A DNA stretch of 64,000 bases from Methanocorpusculum sp. (lineage in GTDB: Archaea; Halobacteriota; Methanomicrobia; Methanomicrobiales; Methanocorpusculaceae), in assembly GCA_017399555.1 (NCBI GenBank), contig JAFQBW010000054.1, forward strand, positions 1-64,000, given 5' to 3'. The number at the start of each line of letters is the position of its first letter. Position 1 is the stretch's first letter. The position numbers were made by a program, and so were the translations under genes. The notes beneath the pieces are model-generated. The model was not told the origin of the DNA, did not search any database, and was given only the letters and a program-made list of their open reading frames with translations. Positions 25,477 to 34,634 of this stretch are shown in pieces.

Positions 25477-26271
25477 ATGTCAATATCATTTACCAAGCTT
25501 CACGGAAACGGAAACGACTTCGCGTTAGTCGATGAGATGTCAGGCGTTGTTATCCCTGATGATATGAAGGCAGGATTTGCAATAGCTTACTGCGACAGAC
25601 GCTTTGGAATCGGTGCGGACGGTATTCTCTTTATTGGTCCTTCTGCTGAGGCGGATGTGAAAATGACGCTGTTCCAGCCGGACGGAAGCGAGGCTGAGAT
25701 GTGCGGAAACGGTATCCGCTGTCTTGCAAAATATGCCGCCGATAAGAAATACGCAAAGACAAAGGCATTCAAGATTGAGACTCTTGCAGGAATTATGCAG
25801 GTCAGAGGAGATTATGATCAGGACGGGGATTTCATGGCGACCATCAATATGGGTTCTCCGGTTTTTGAGGACTCTCTTGAGATTGACGGTATGACGGTCC
25901 ATTCAGTAAATACCGGTGTTCCGCATGCAGTTATTTTTGTGGATGATGTCGAAGCGGTCGATATCAATGCTGTTGCCCCGAAAATCAGACACCACGAGCA
26001 CTACAAGAACGGAACGAACGTGAACTTTGTGCAGGTGACCGGCGAGTCTGATATTACCATCAGAACCTTTGAGCGCGGTGTTGAAGGAGAGACGCTTTCC
26101 TGCGGAACCGGTTCTACCGCCTGTGCTTTAATTGCAGAGCGTACCGGTAAAGTTTCCGGTGATGTTATCCATGTTGCAACAGCCGGCGGACCGCTGGATA
26201 TCACGATTGCAGAACTGCCGCTTATGACCGGCCCTGCTGAGACGGTCTATGAAGGAACAATTACCTTCTAA
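25477..26271 (+). CDS. dapF: diaminopimelate epimerase
   Basis: This 264-residue enzyme converts LL- to meso-diaminopimelate in lysine synthesis. The two catalytic cysteines lie in MCGNGIRCLA (about 74) and LSCGTGSTA (about 210), and KLHGNGNDF marks the N-terminus. The length is normal. It lies apart from dapA-dapB (27305-28946) by one divergent gene. The downstream intergenic A/T tracts end the transcript. Confidence 0.95.
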   Translation: MSISFTKLHGNGNDFALVDEMSGVVIPDDMKAGFAIAYCDRRFGIGADGILFIGPSAEADVKMTLFQPDGSEAEMCGNGIRCLAKYAADKKYAKTKAFKIETLAGIMQVRGDYDQDGDFMATINMGSPVFEDSLEIDGMTVHSVNTGVPHAVIFVDDVEAVDINAVAPKIRHHEHYKNGTNVNFVQVTGESDITIRTFERGVEGETLSCGTGSTACALIAERTGKVSGDVIHVATAGGPLDITIAELPLMTGPAETVYEGTITF

Positions 26272-26273
26272 AC

Positions 26274-26301
26274 AAAAATAAAAAAAAAAATCTTTTTTTT
26301 T
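26274..26301. terminator. bidirectional poly-A/poly-T terminator
   Basis: Between the convergent dapF and epimerase stops lie a run of ten A (26281-26290) preceded by more A, and eight to nine T (26293-26301). Each strand therefore has a U-rich tract after its gene. Confidence 0.55.
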
Positions 26302-27226
26302 ATTCTTCCAGCGTTGCGCGAATTGCGGCACGCACGGCATCTTCCGAGGTCACACCCGGATTCCAGCCGAAGGATTTCAGCTTGTCAACAGATAACTGCA
26401 TCTTCGGGACGTCGCCCACCCATCCGCGGTCTCCGCCGGTGAAGTTGAACTTGACGCCTTCAAGCCCCATCTCCTCGACAACCAGTTCGGCAATCCGCTT
26501 CACGGTTACCCAGTCTTCCGAGCCGATGTTGAAGAAGTTAAACGTCTCATGAGAAATCTCCGGGGCAAAGACAACCGCTTTCACACACTCCTCCACTGAG
26601 AGATAGGACTTCGACTGACTGCCGTCTCCTAAGATTTCGAGTTCTGTCGGGTTGGCACGCAGTTTCTGCACGAAATCATAAATTACTCCGTGGGTACTGC
26701 GCGAGCCGATAATATTGGCAAAACGGTACACCCAGGCATGCCAGCCGTAGGTTGCCGCATAGGAGGATATCATTGCCTCGCAGGCGAGCTTGCTTGCACC
26801 GTAGATGGAAATCGGAATCATCGGGGAGTAGGTTTCCGGCGTCGGGATAACAGAGGCTTCTCCGTACACCGTGGATGTGGAGGTGAAGACAATCTCTTTT
26901 ACGTCATACTCCTTCATGGCCTCCAGAACACGAACCGTTGCCGAGACATTGTTTTCGTAAACCTCCCACGACTTGCGGGCAGATCCTCTCACATCCGGGT
27001 CTGCTGCGATATGATACACGCGGTCTGCTCCCGCGAAGGAGTTCTGCCATCCGTCCTCTAACAGGTCCTTGTGGATAACCGTAATCTGGGGAAGAGCTTC
27101 TTCCAGGTTTGCCATTCTTCCTGCGACCATAGAGTCAATAACTACGACCTCGTGGTTCTGCGAGACCAGCAGATCAACCAGATGAGAGCCGATAAAACCT
27201 GCTCCGCCTGTCACGATACACTTCAT
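26300..27226 (-). CDS. NAD-dependent sugar epimerase/dehydratase
   Basis: This 308-residue extended short-chain dehydrogenase has the Rossmann motif TGGAGFIGSHL (7-17). The catalytic triad comprises a Ser/Thr in STSTVYG and the pair Y-x3-K in YGASK. It probably acts on UDP-glucose or a related nucleotide sugar (4-epimerase-like), supplying surface glycans. It is divergent from dapA, with about 78 bp between. Confidence 0.9.
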   Translation of the reverse strand: MKCIVTGGAGFIGSHLVDLLVSQNHEVVVIDSMVAGRMANLEEALPQITVIHKDLLEDGWQNSFAGADRVYHIAADPDVRGSARKSWEVYENNVSATVRVLEAMKEYDVKEIVFTSTSTVYGEASVIPTPETYSPMIPISIYGASKLACEAMISSYAATYGWHAWVYRFANIIGSRSTHGVIYDFVQKLRANPTELEILGDGSQSKSYLSVEECVKAVVFAPEISHETFNFFNIGSEDWVTVKRIAELVVEEMGLEGVKFNFTGGDRGWVGDVPKMQLSVDKLKSFGWNPGVTSEDAVRAAIRATLEE

Positions 27227-27304
27227 AGTTATCTATAGGCAGTTATCTGACATCAACCCTTCGAACGTAAGATACATGTTACCTCAGCACTAAATACTAG
27301 AGAT

Positions 27305-28198
27305 ATGTTTGAAGGAGTAATTCCCGCATTAATTACCCCGTTCAACGACGACGCATCACAGTCGCTTGACTTAGAAGGTCTGCGCAGCTGTATTGAACAC
27401 GTCGTAAACGGGGGAGTTCACGGACTTCTCGCCTGCGGTTCTACTGGTGAATCCGCAACTATGACTCACGCAGAACATATCCGTGTTATCGAAGAAACGG
27501 TCTCTGCCGCAAGCAACCGCCTGCCGGTTATCGCCGGTACCGGTTCGAACAACACCGACGAAGCACTCGTCATGACGCTCGGCGCAAAACTTGCCGGAGC
27601 AGATGCCGTCCTCGTCATCAGCCCCTACTACAATAAGCCAAACCGTTCCGGTCTCTTAAAACACTACAAGAAAATCGCCGATGTCGGACTGCCGGTGATT
27701 GTCTACAATATCCCGGGAAGAACCGGTCAGAACCTTCCAGCCGACCTCATCTTAGAGATGGCACAGACCATCCCGAATATCGTCGGTGTCAAGGAAGCAA
27801 GCGGCAATATTGACCAGATGATGGCTATCATCGACGGAATTTCCGATCTCGAGCGCGACCTGCCGTTCATTTTAACCTCCGGCGACGATTCCCTGACTCT
27901 TCCGGTCTTATCCGTCGGCGGACAGGGTGTTATCTCGGTTACTGCCAATATCGAACCGGCCCGTATGGTTGAGATGTACAACCGCTTTAGAAAATGCGAT
28001 ACCCAGGGTGCAATCCAGATGCACTATGAGTTAATGGAGCTTTCTAAGGCAATGTTTATGGATGTAAATCCTGTGCCGGTAAAGCGTGCCGCAGAACTGC
28101 GCGGACTTATCAAGAGCGGAAACGTCAGACTGCCGCTTGACTCCTTAAGCCCGGAGATGACCGAGAGAATGAGAGAGGTGCTTTCCCACTATGACTAA
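27305..28198 (+). CDS. dapA: 4-hydroxy-tetrahydrodipicolinate synthase
   Basis: This 297-residue TIM-barrel lyase condenses pyruvate with aspartate semialdehyde, the first step specific to lysine synthesis. The Schiff-base lysine is in VGVKEASGN (about 162). ACGSTGESA near 44 is the pyruvate-binding loop, and [10 protein letters not shown] contains the catalytic Tyr. It overlaps dapB by 8 bp. Confidence 0.96.
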   Translation: MFEGVIPALITPFNDDASQSLDLEGLRSCIEHVVNGGVHGLLACGSTGESATMTHAEHIRVIEETVSAASNRLPVIAGTGSNNTDEALVMTLGAKLAGADAVLVISPYYNKPNRSGLLKHYKKIADVGLPVIVYNIPGRTGQNLPADLILEMAQTIPNIVGVKEASGNIDQMMAIIDGISDLERDLPFILTSGDDSLTLPVLSVGGQGVISVTANIEPARMVEMYNRFRKCDTQGAIQMHYELMELSKAMFMDVNPVPVKRAAELRGLIKSGNVRLPLDSLSPEMTERMREVLSHYD

Positions 28199-28946
28199 AG
28201 TAATTATCTGCGGAGCATTTGGAAGAATGGGAACTACCATCGCCCAGATGGTACTGGAAAATCCGGAACTCGAGTTTGCCGGAGGAGTTGACATCAGAGA
28301 AGGCGAACTTCACGGAAAGCCGGTAGTAACATCAGACAAACTTGCAGACTTCATCGACTCTGCAAAGCCGGATGTTATGATTGACTTCACCGTTGCCGCC
28401 GCAACTATGGTGAATGCAAAGATTGCCGCAGCAAAAGGTGTGGCGCTTGTTATTGGAACCACCGGATTTACTCCGGAACAGGATGCAGAGCTTCTTGACG
28501 CAATCAAGAACGTCCCGGTTGTCAAAACAACGAACTTCAGCGTCGGCGTCAACATCTTCTGGGAGCTTGTCCGCGAGGCCGCAAAACGCTTAGGCGACTA
28601 TGATATCGAGGTTATCGAGGCTCACCACAGACACAAGAAGGATGCACCAAGCGGTACTGCAAAGACCATCCTCCGCGTCTTAGAGGAAGAGACCGGAAAG
28701 ACCGAGGAGATGTACGGCAGATGCGGTATGACGGAAAGAAAGGGCGAGATTGGCGTTCACGTAATCCGCGGCGGAGATGTTGTCGGAGACCACTCCGTTC
28801 AGTTCCACCAGAACTACGAGACCATCGAACTTTCCCACCGTGCCTATGACCGTGCCGTCTTTGCCCGCGGAGCAGTACGCGCCGCAGCATGGGCACCGAC
28901 TGCAGAGCCGGGACTCTATACGATGAAGGAAGTTCTTGGACTGTAA
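28191..28946 (+). CDS. dapB: 4-hydroxy-tetrahydrodipicolinate reductase
   Basis: This 251-residue reductase uses NAD(P)H to make tetrahydrodipicolinate. It has GAFGRMG (about 7-13) as the dinucleotide loop, the catalytic histidine pair in [15 protein letters not shown], and VIGTTGF. It overlaps the end of dapA by 8 bp, so the two form one operon. Confidence 0.96.
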   Translation: MTKVIICGAFGRMGTTIAQMVLENPELEFAGGVDIREGELHGKPVVTSDKLADFIDSAKPDVMIDFTVAAATMVNAKIAAAKGVALVIGTTGFTPEQDAELLDAIKNVPVVKTTNFSVGVNIFWELVREAAKRLGDYDIEVIEAHHRHKKDAPSGTAKTILRVLEEETGKTEEMYGRCGMTERKGEIGVHVIRGGDVVGDHSVQFHQNYETIELSHRAYDRAVFARGAVRAAAWAPTAEPGLYTMKEVLGL

Positions 28947-29000
28947 TAGAAACTTATATTCAAGTCGAATGAAAAATATAGATAACGAGAGGTAAAATCT

Positions 29001-29177
29001 ATGCCAGCAGTAATCGATAAAGCAAAATGTACCGGATGTACCACCTGTGTTGATATCTGCCCAGCCGCAGCAATTGAGCTCGGAGCAGACGACAAGGCAG
29101 TCATTGACGCAGGAGCCTGCGTTGACTGTGAAACCTGCGTTGACGAGTGTCCGGAAAGCGCAATCAAGATGGAGTAA
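29001..29177 (+). CDS. 2[4Fe-4S] ferredoxin
   Basis: This 58-residue protein has two classic C-x2-C-x2-C-x3-C-P motifs, CTGCTTCVDICP and CVDCETCVDECP, and nothing else. It starts at ATG 29001 with GAGAGGT upstream at SD distance. It is a small soluble electron carrier for redox enzymes. It lies just after dapB (54 bp), with its own AT-rich leader (AACTTATATTC near 28952), so it may have its own promoter. Confidence 0.95.
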   Translation: MPAVIDKAKCTGCTTCVDICPAAAIELGADDKAVIDAGACVDCETCVDECPESAIKME

Positions 29178-29210
29178 ATCTCCAACACAAAATTTCTTTC
29201 GGCTTTTTTC

Positions 29211-29837
29211 TCAGATTAACAGTAATTTTACCTTGCCTGCTTTTGCGGTTTCTGCCGCGAGGTTTGTTGCAGGATATCCGGATGCGATTACCGAGATTCC
29301 GGCGTTTAAGGATTTTTTGACCATGTCAGCGGTGACTTTTCCGGAAAGCATCAGGGCTGATTTTTTCAGGTCAGTTCCGGAAATAATTGCAGAGCCGACC
29401 GCTTTGTCAATCGCCGCGTTCTGCCCGACATCTTCTGCGAGGAAGAATCCTTTGGGAGATACTACCGCGGCCGCAAATCCTCCGGCGCGCAGGATGTCGG
29501 AATCCAGACTTTCCGGCAATGCCGGGGGGTCGATGGTTTCTTCGAGGACCGGAAGTTTTGCCGCGTCCAGATAGGTTGCTGTTCCTCCGCATCCGGAGAC
29601 CACGGTTTTTTTGGGCAGAAGAACCTTGAACGGGTTTGCGGTAAGCACCCCGATTTCTGCTCCGTCAAGCATGACTGATTCTATCTCTTCGGGCTGAATG
29701 ATTCCTTCGGTTTTCAGGTATCCATAGGCAAACTCCTTTTCCATCCCGGAAAGCATCAGGGGAGATGCAAGGGAGCGGCCGTTGACTGTCAGCGAGTAGA
29801 GCCGTTCGTCGAGGAGTCCGTTGACAAAGCCTTTCAT
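29211..29837 (-). CDS. fdhD: FdhD-like formate dehydrogenase accessory protein, short form
   Basis: ATG 29837 gives 208 residues, short for the family (about 260-270); the frame open further upstream only shadows the opposite-strand gene. The N-terminal VNGRSLASPLMLSGMEKEFAYGY-like block (about 19-40) and KTEGII match FdhD, as do the later GFFLAEDVGQNAAIDKAVG and LSGKVTADMVKK. FdhD is thought to transfer sulfur from IscS to the molybdenum or tungsten cofactor of formate dehydrogenase. The normal C-x2-C reads SGCGGT here, with only one Cys (Cys83). It is head-to-head with the DUF126 gene. Confidence 0.85.
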   Translation of the reverse strand: MKGFVNGLLDERLYSLTVNGRSLASPLMLSGMEKEFAYGYLKTEGIIQPEEIESVMLDGAEIGVLTANPFKVLLPKKTVVSGCGGTATYLDAAKLPVLEETIDPPALPESLDSDILRAGGFAAAVVSPKGFFLAEDVGQNAAIDKAVGSAIISGTDLKKSALMLSGKVTADMVKKSLNAGISVIASGYPATNLAAETAKAGKVKLLLI

Positions 29838-29891
29838 TTCTTTTCCATATGCTGTGAAACTATTAAAGCATACCCCATCCAATGATAGTAT

Positions 29892-30281
29892 ATGAATCTC
29901 ACCGGAAGAAGTATTTCCAAAGGCACAGCAGAAGGCGAACTGCTGAAAACCGATACCCCGATTTCTTTCCTGGGCGGCGTTGACCCGCGGACAGGAGTTA
30001 TTATCGATGCCGCCCATCCGCTTGCCGGGCAGAATATTACGGGAAAAGTTCTTGCCTTCCCTTACGGCAAGGGTTCGACGGTTGGCTCCTATGTCCTCTA
30101 TGCACTGTCCAGAAACGGCACGGCTCCTGCCGCAGTGATTAATACCGAATGCGAGACAATTATCGCTATTGGGGCCATTATCGCAGGAATTCCGGCAGTT
30201 GACCGTCTGGAAGGAGACCTTCCGGAGAATGGAACGGTTGTAACCGTTAACGGAACTGAAGGAACTGTCAGCTTCGCATGA
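29892..30281 (+). CDS. phosphomevalonate dehydratase small subunit (aconitase X, DUF126)
   Basis: This 129-residue swivel domain of the aconitase-X type has YGKGSTVGSYVLY as the characteristic loop, with IGAIIAGIPAVD following. In archaea this small subunit joins a large DUF521 subunit to dehydrate phosphomevalonate in the modified mevalonate pathway to isoprenoid lipids. The large subunit is not in this window, which is unusual only if they are normally adjacent in this group. It overlaps the radical SAM gene by 4 bp (ATGA), so they are co-transcribed. Confidence 0.88.
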   Translation: MNLTGRSISKGTAEGELLKTDTPISFLGGVDPRTGVIIDAAHPLAGQNITGKVLAFPYGKGSTVGSYVLYALSRNGTAPAAVINTECETIIAIGAIIAGIPAVDRLEGDLPENGTVVTVNGTEGTVSFA

Positions 30282-31387
30282 ATATTGTCTGGCGGTATAT
30301 TTCCCACAGCAGGAATACCTATGCGGGACTGTTTGCGGCATGTGAGAAGTACGGATACACCTTGGAGCCGGTTGACGGTCCGGAAGGAGATATTGTCTGC
30401 TACAGTCTCAACAGTCTAAACTATAATCTCTATGCAGAAGAGATGCGAAATGCCGAAGGCATTGTGATAGCCGGCGGCCCGCATCCGTCTGCCTGCTGGA
30501 AGGATGTGCTCCGCGATGCGGATTATGTGGTGGTCGGCGAAGGCGAGAGAACGCTTCCGCGGCTTCTGGATGCGTTAACGAAAGGCGGAGACCCGAATTC
30601 TGTTCCGGGTGTTGCCGGAAAGAATGGGCTGAATCCTGTTGACCATTCGGTGAGACTGGATGCCTATCCCTGCTTTTCGCGGATGAAGGGATATATTGAG
30701 CTTTCCCGCGGCTGTCCGTTTAACTGCGGCTACTGCCAGACGCCGAGACTGCATGGAAACCGGATGAGACATCGTTCCCGCGAGGCGGTGGTCGAGCTTG
30801 CGTCAAAGTTCCGGGACGCACGGTTTGTCACACCCAACGCGTTTGCCTACGGTTCGGCAGACGGCATCCATCCGGATGTGGAAAAGCTGGAGCGTCTGCT
30901 ATCCTCGCTTTCGAAAAACAATATCTATCTGGGAACGTTCCCCTCCGAGGTGCGGCCTGAGTTTGTTCTTCCGGAGACGGCGGAACTGGTTGTGCAGTAC
31001 TGTTCAAATAAGAATCTGCATTTCGGCGCTCAGTCCGGTTCGGATTCGGTGCTTCACACGCTTCGCCGCGGACACACCATCGCGGATGTTATGCAGGCGA
31101 TTGATGTATGCCGGGATTTCCATCTGCAGCCGGTGGTGGATGTGATTTTCGGCTTCCCGTTCGAGACCGACGAAGACCAGCAGAAGACATTTGATTTGGT
31201 AAAAGAGATTTCCCGCTACGGAAGAGTGCATGTCCATCTGTTAACCCCGCTTCCGGGAACAGCGCTTGCGGGAACGGTGTGCCGGGAGCTTCTGCCGGAT
31301 ATTGACAGTAAACTGGGAAAACTTGCACAGAACGGAAGGGTTACCGGTTACTGGCATGAAAAAATAGACTGGGCAGAGGAGCGGTAA
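30278..31387 (+). CDS. B12-binding/radical SAM protein (MJ1487-like)
   Basis: This 369-residue protein has an N-terminal cobalamin-binding-like domain (to about 110; GGPHPSACWKDVLRDADYVV and VGEGERTLPRLL fit the pattern). A radical SAM core follows with CPFNCGYC (the 4Fe-4S ligands) and the later GAQSGSDSVLHTLRRGHT and FGFPFETDED strands. It resembles the TIGR04013 group of archaeal proteins. The reaction is unknown. It is translationally coupled to the DUF126 gene, so a role beside the mevalonate route is possible but unproven. Confidence 0.85.
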   Translation: MNIVWRYISHSRNTYAGLFAACEKYGYTLEPVDGPEGDIVCYSLNSLNYNLYAEEMRNAEGIVIAGGPHPSACWKDVLRDADYVVVGEGERTLPRLLDALTKGGDPNSVPGVAGKNGLNPVDHSVRLDAYPCFSRMKGYIELSRGCPFNCGYCQTPRLHGNRMRHRSREAVVELASKFRDARFVTPNAFAYGSADGIHPDVEKLERLLSSLSKNNIYLGTFPSEVRPEFVLPETAELVVQYCSNKNLHFGAQSGSDSVLHTLRRGHTIADVMQAIDVCRDFHLQPVVDVIFGFPFETDEDQQKTFDLVKEISRYGRVHVHLLTPLPGTALAGTVCRELLPDIDSKLGKLAQNGRVTGYWHEKIDWAEER

Positions 31388-31391
31388 GGCT

Positions 31392-32474
31392 CTACTCGCT
31401 CTTTTCCACCGTCAGCCCGCAGTTATCTGCTTTGGTGCTGACGGCAATTTCCAGCCCGATACTGTCTGCAATTTTCTGCATCTCTTCTTCATTCTTCTCT
31501 GTTATCACGCAGACAGACGGTCCGACAGAACTCATCGCCACGAACTCCAGTCCGGCAGACCGCAGGGCATTCATGTGCTGGTAGATGATAAAGGAGTGAT
31601 GCTGAACCTCAGCCCGCTTGGAGCCGCGGAACTCCAGTTCCCAGATGATGTCTCCCATGGTTTTTATGTCGCCGCGGATAAGAGCCGGGATGAAGTCCAT
31701 CATAATCATGTAGGCTTTCAGTTCCCGGTCCCGGGTATCCAGAAGCCGGGCATGATTCATCAGGAGCGAGAACTCATTTTCTCCGGCATTCTCTTCTGCA
31801 GCATGGGTTTTCGGGATGACGATGTAGATATGGTATCCTTCGGCAAACGGGCGGGAGCATATGGGGGTGAGTTTGTCTCCGATAATGTTCATCCCGCCGT
31901 TAAGAGAAGCAAGTGCTCCAAGTCCTGTCTCGAATCCGAATACGACTTTTCCTTCCGCATCGGTTTCTTCGACATAGTTGTGCCCGAGAAGCATGCGGAT
32001 TCCTTCGTTGTCAAGCGGCCTTCCCGCGGCTTCGTTCATTCCGGTAAGGACTGCGACCGCGGTTGTGCAGGTTGAGCCAAGGCCGATGTGTTCTCTTCCA
32101 TGGTCGCAGGTTTTGATGCGGAAGCCGCCGGTGTATCCGGTGACTTTTTTGAATGCCGCTTCGAGGTGGTGAATCAGGAGATGGCGCGATGATTCAATTT
32201 CGGTTTTTTCTGCGGCAGATACCTCTGCTTCATGATAGAGCTGCAGGGCAAATCCAATTCCGCCGCCGCCAGGAGTCCCCGGACTGAAACGGTTCATGTC
32301 AAGAACACTTAAGTGAATCCGTGCCGGGGCTCGGATATGAAATGTTCCAGCTTCTGCGTTCGGCTCTCTGATACAGGAGACGTTGGCTGTCCGGATATTT
32401 TCTCCGGGGTTGAACGGGGTGAAGTCGTATTCGACTAAGTCGAGGTCTCCTCCGCGAATCTGTAGGATTGCCAT
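31392..32474 (-). CDS. beta-ribofuranosylaminobenzene 5'-phosphate synthase
   Basis: This 360-residue GHMP-kinase-fold enzyme joins p-hydroxy- or p-aminobenzoate with PRPP in the first committed step of methanopterin synthesis. It has APARIHLSVLDMNRFSPG (about 48-65), HIGLGSTCTTAVAVL (about 128-142, the GHMP loop) and GGMNIIGDKL. This gene is strong evidence for a methanogen or related C1-archaeon. It runs opposite to the radical SAM gene, with the stops 4 bp apart. Confidence 0.9.
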   Translation of the reverse strand: MAILQIRGGDLDLVEYDFTPFNPGENIRTANVSCIREPNAEAGTFHIRAPARIHLSVLDMNRFSPGTPGGGGIGFALQLYHEAEVSAAEKTEIESSRHLLIHHLEAAFKKVTGYTGGFRIKTCDHGREHIGLGSTCTTAVAVLTGMNEAAGRPLDNEGIRMLLGHNYVEETDAEGKVVFGFETGLGALASLNGGMNIIGDKLTPICSRPFAEGYHIYIVIPKTHAAEENAGENEFSLLMNHARLLDTRDRELKAYMIMMDFIPALIRGDIKTMGDIIWELEFRGSKRAEVQHHSFIIYQHMNALRSAGLEFVAMSSVGPSVCVITEKNEEEMQKIADSIGLEIAVSTKADNCGLTVEKSE

Positions 32475-32680
32475 GATGGTTATCTTAGATATGGTGCTGT
32501 AAGTATATGGGTTTTTCGCGATTCGATGTGATATAGCATCATGTGGTTTATTTCATGTATTACTGGCACTTTTGCATCTGAAACACCAATATCGCAAATA
32601 CAGCAGAGTTCTTTTCCTCTGTTCAAAACCTGCAGGATGAAGATAGCTGCAGTGAAAAAAGAGATATGGATACAGCCCGG

Positions 32681-33271
32681 TCAGCAGAGCCGTTTGTTTC
32701 GCACATCCCAAAAGAAATTTTTCTCCGGATTTGGGCGGCGATATTTTTGTAAATAGGAGGCAAAGACCTCCGGATAATTTTTGATGTCATTGAGCGGAAC
32801 ACAGTAAAGCTCCTTTGGTGTTTCCCCGTGCAGGATATCATTTCCAACACCAATCACCACATACACTGGGACATTTTGCTCTTTTTGATACCGAAGATAA
32901 TTTTCAATTTGATCGGGGCGCGCCCAGCGAATAGTTTGTGTATGGTATTTTTCCGAGTAATAGTACCGGGAACGATATTTACATTCCAAAGCGAATTTGT
33001 CTCCGGTTCTTCGATAGCGCATCAAAATATCCGGATTGCAATTCGACTCAGGGCAGATTCCATCCTCACAAATATCCCGAGTCCAGTCAACAACACCAAA
33101 ATAATTTACTGTATCAAATCTACCGATAATGTACTTTTCAAAGAGTTTGCCCTTCTGTTCATACTCGGTCCGAAGCTGTGCATCCGACTTCCCCGCATTT
33201 CCCGGAAGTGTTCGTTCCTCCTCCGCATCAAAGAAGTCAAGAACTTTTTTCAGAAAATCTCTCAAACCCAT
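32681..33271 (-). CDS. PD-(D/E)xK nuclease-like protein
   Basis: This 196-residue protein has the restriction-nuclease-like core: a helix with EKYII, then VVDWTRDI, a NPDILM strand (Asp81) and FALECKYR (Glu96-x-Lys98), giving the D-x(n)-E-x-K catalytic set. A second half with YLRYQKEQNVPVYVVIGVGN is the usual structural partner. The role could be DNA repair or nucleic-acid defence. There is a charged N-terminus but no TM segment and no obvious operon partner. Confidence 0.7.
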   Translation of the reverse strand: MGLRDFLKKVLDFFDAEEERTLPGNAGKSDAQLRTEYEQKGKLFEKYIIGRFDTVNYFGVVDWTRDICEDGICPESNCNPDILMRYRRTGDKFALECKYRSRYYYSEKYHTQTIRWARPDQIENYLRYQKEQNVPVYVVIGVGNDILHGETPKELYCVPLNDIKNYPEVFASYLQKYRRPNPEKNFFWDVRNKRLC

Positions 33272-33646
33272 TGTTCATACCATATGTCGGAAAAACAATT
33301 AATCCTATTCATCCTCCGGAGAATTTTTCCCGGACTGCTGAAAATCCCTCCTTCACAGAAGGCCGTAAATCCACGAACGCAATTCGCCTAAGGTATTTCA
33401 TCGTCCCGCAAAACAGACACGCTCAAAATCCGTTTATTCGCGTCCCCGCAAAATACCCGTCTGGAATTATACAGACAAAATATCTGAAAACACGCAAAAA
33501 CACAAAAACCAATATTACTGGTTATTTTTGAAAAATAAGTCGTTAAATTGGCTAAAACAAGCTCTCCAAAACCCCTCAAAAATTGCGCATAATACATATT
33601 ATGCGCAATCATTATATCCTCAGCCCGCAAAACAAATAGTAGAGAG
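33272..33646. other. AT-rich intergenic region with dif and xerA promoter
   Basis: This 375-bp stretch separates the nuclease-like gene and xerA. Its right end holds the 28-bp dif-like palindrome and a TATA-like ATTATATCC (33610-33620). The left two thirds is AT-rich with short, non-convincing frames on both strands. Confidence 0.45.
33582..33609. promoter_or_regulatory. dif: putative dif recombination site
   Basis: A perfect 28-bp palindrome has a left arm ATTGCGCATAA, a six-base centre TACATA, and a right arm TTATGCGCAAT. Length, 11-bp arms and 6-bp spacer match Xer/dif sites, including the 28-bp archaeal dif of Pyrococcus. It lies 37 bp upstream of the xerA start, just in front of its TATA box, so it may also be an operator. 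Confidence 0.6.
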
Positions 33647-34561
33647 ATGGCAAAAGTCAGACGAACATTCAATGCCTGGATACCGCGCTACATCAGCAGC
33701 CTCCAGACAAAAAACTATTCCGAGAACACTATTGAGGCGTATGCCCGGGTTCTCAAGCTCTTTGCTAAGTATCAGACCTATCTGACAGAACACGACGGCG
33801 AGCTTCCGGAAACAACCGAAGACTTCAGTGAATACGGAATGGGGGCAGAGATAGACGTCTCCGCCTACGAAATCGTCGACTTCTTTACCTTAATCAGAAA
33901 CGAACGCCACCTCTCTGCGGCAAGTATCCACCAGTATGATTCTGCGCTTTCCTCCTTCTACCGGTACTTAATTGTCCAGGATCTGCTCGAAGCAAACCCC
34001 ATGGACAAAGTTGACCGGCCGAAAATCAAGGACCGCGAGCTCAAATACCTCCGGCACAAAGAGGTCATGGAGTTCATTGCCTCGCTCGAAAATCCGCGGG
34101 ACGCACTCCTTGTCCGAACCATTTATGCTACCGGAATGCGTGTTTCCGAGGTCTGCGGAATGAACGCGGAACATATTGATTTCGAGGAAGGAACAATCCG
34201 CGTCAGAGGAAAAGGCGGCAAAATACGTATGGTTTTCTGTGATGCAGACACCCTTTCCGGCATCAAAGAATTCCTTGGAGAACGCACCAGCGGCAGTGTC
34301 TTTGAGGGAAGAAACGGCGCTCCGCTTTCTCCGCGTACCGTACAGCACATCTTCAGCCTCTATGCACCAAAGGGAATCACTCCGCATAAAATCCGCCACA
34401 GTTATGCCAGTGAACTCTACCGCAGGTCGCATAACATCCGTGTCGTCCAGGAAAACTTAGGACATACCTCTATCAAAACCACGGAAATCTATGTCCACAC
34501 CGACCTTGACGAACGCAGAAGAGCATACGAACAGTACTTCCCGCTTGCGACTGGTGAGTAA
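33647..34561 (+). CDS. xerA: XerA tyrosine recombinase
   Basis: This 304-residue tyrosine recombinase has all catalytic residues: Arg165 in YATGMRVSEV, His247 and Arg250 in TPHKIRHSY, His273 in LGHTSIKTT, and the nucleophile Tyr282. A SAM-like N-terminal core-binding domain (about 10-110) precedes. It is the archaeal counterpart of XerC/D for resolving chromosome dimers at dif. Its gene starts next to the dif-like palindrome at 33582-33609. Length and context argue for a chromosomal XerA rather than a phage integrase. Confidence 0.9.
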   Translation: MAKVRRTFNAWIPRYISSLQTKNYSENTIEAYARVLKLFAKYQTYLTEHDGELPETTEDFSEYGMGAEIDVSAYEIVDFFTLIRNERHLSAASIHQYDSALSSFYRYLIVQDLLEANPMDKVDRPKIKDRELKYLRHKEVMEFIASLENPRDALLVRTIYATGMRVSEVCGMNAEHIDFEEGTIRVRGKGGKIRMVFCDADTLSGIKEFLGERTSGSVFEGRNGAPLSPRTVQHIFSLYAPKGITPHKIRHSYASELYRRSHNIRVVQENLGHTSIKTTEIYVHTDLDERRRAYEQYFPLATGE

Positions 34562-34634
34562 GATGTATCTGAAACTCATCATCCGCAAGAGTAATAAACC
34601 ATATGATGCTATATTATAATTAGCAGGAGAAAAC

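Noticed and set aside
29838-30341. N-terminal extension of the fdhD frame
   Set aside because: It is antisense to the phosphomevalonate dehydratase subunit and radical SAM genes, and the FdhD family begins at the ATG at 29837.
33647-34561. Phage or transposon integrase
   Set aside because: Length, complete catalytic set and the adjacent dif-like site fit a chromosomal XerA better, and no attachment-site duplication was seen.
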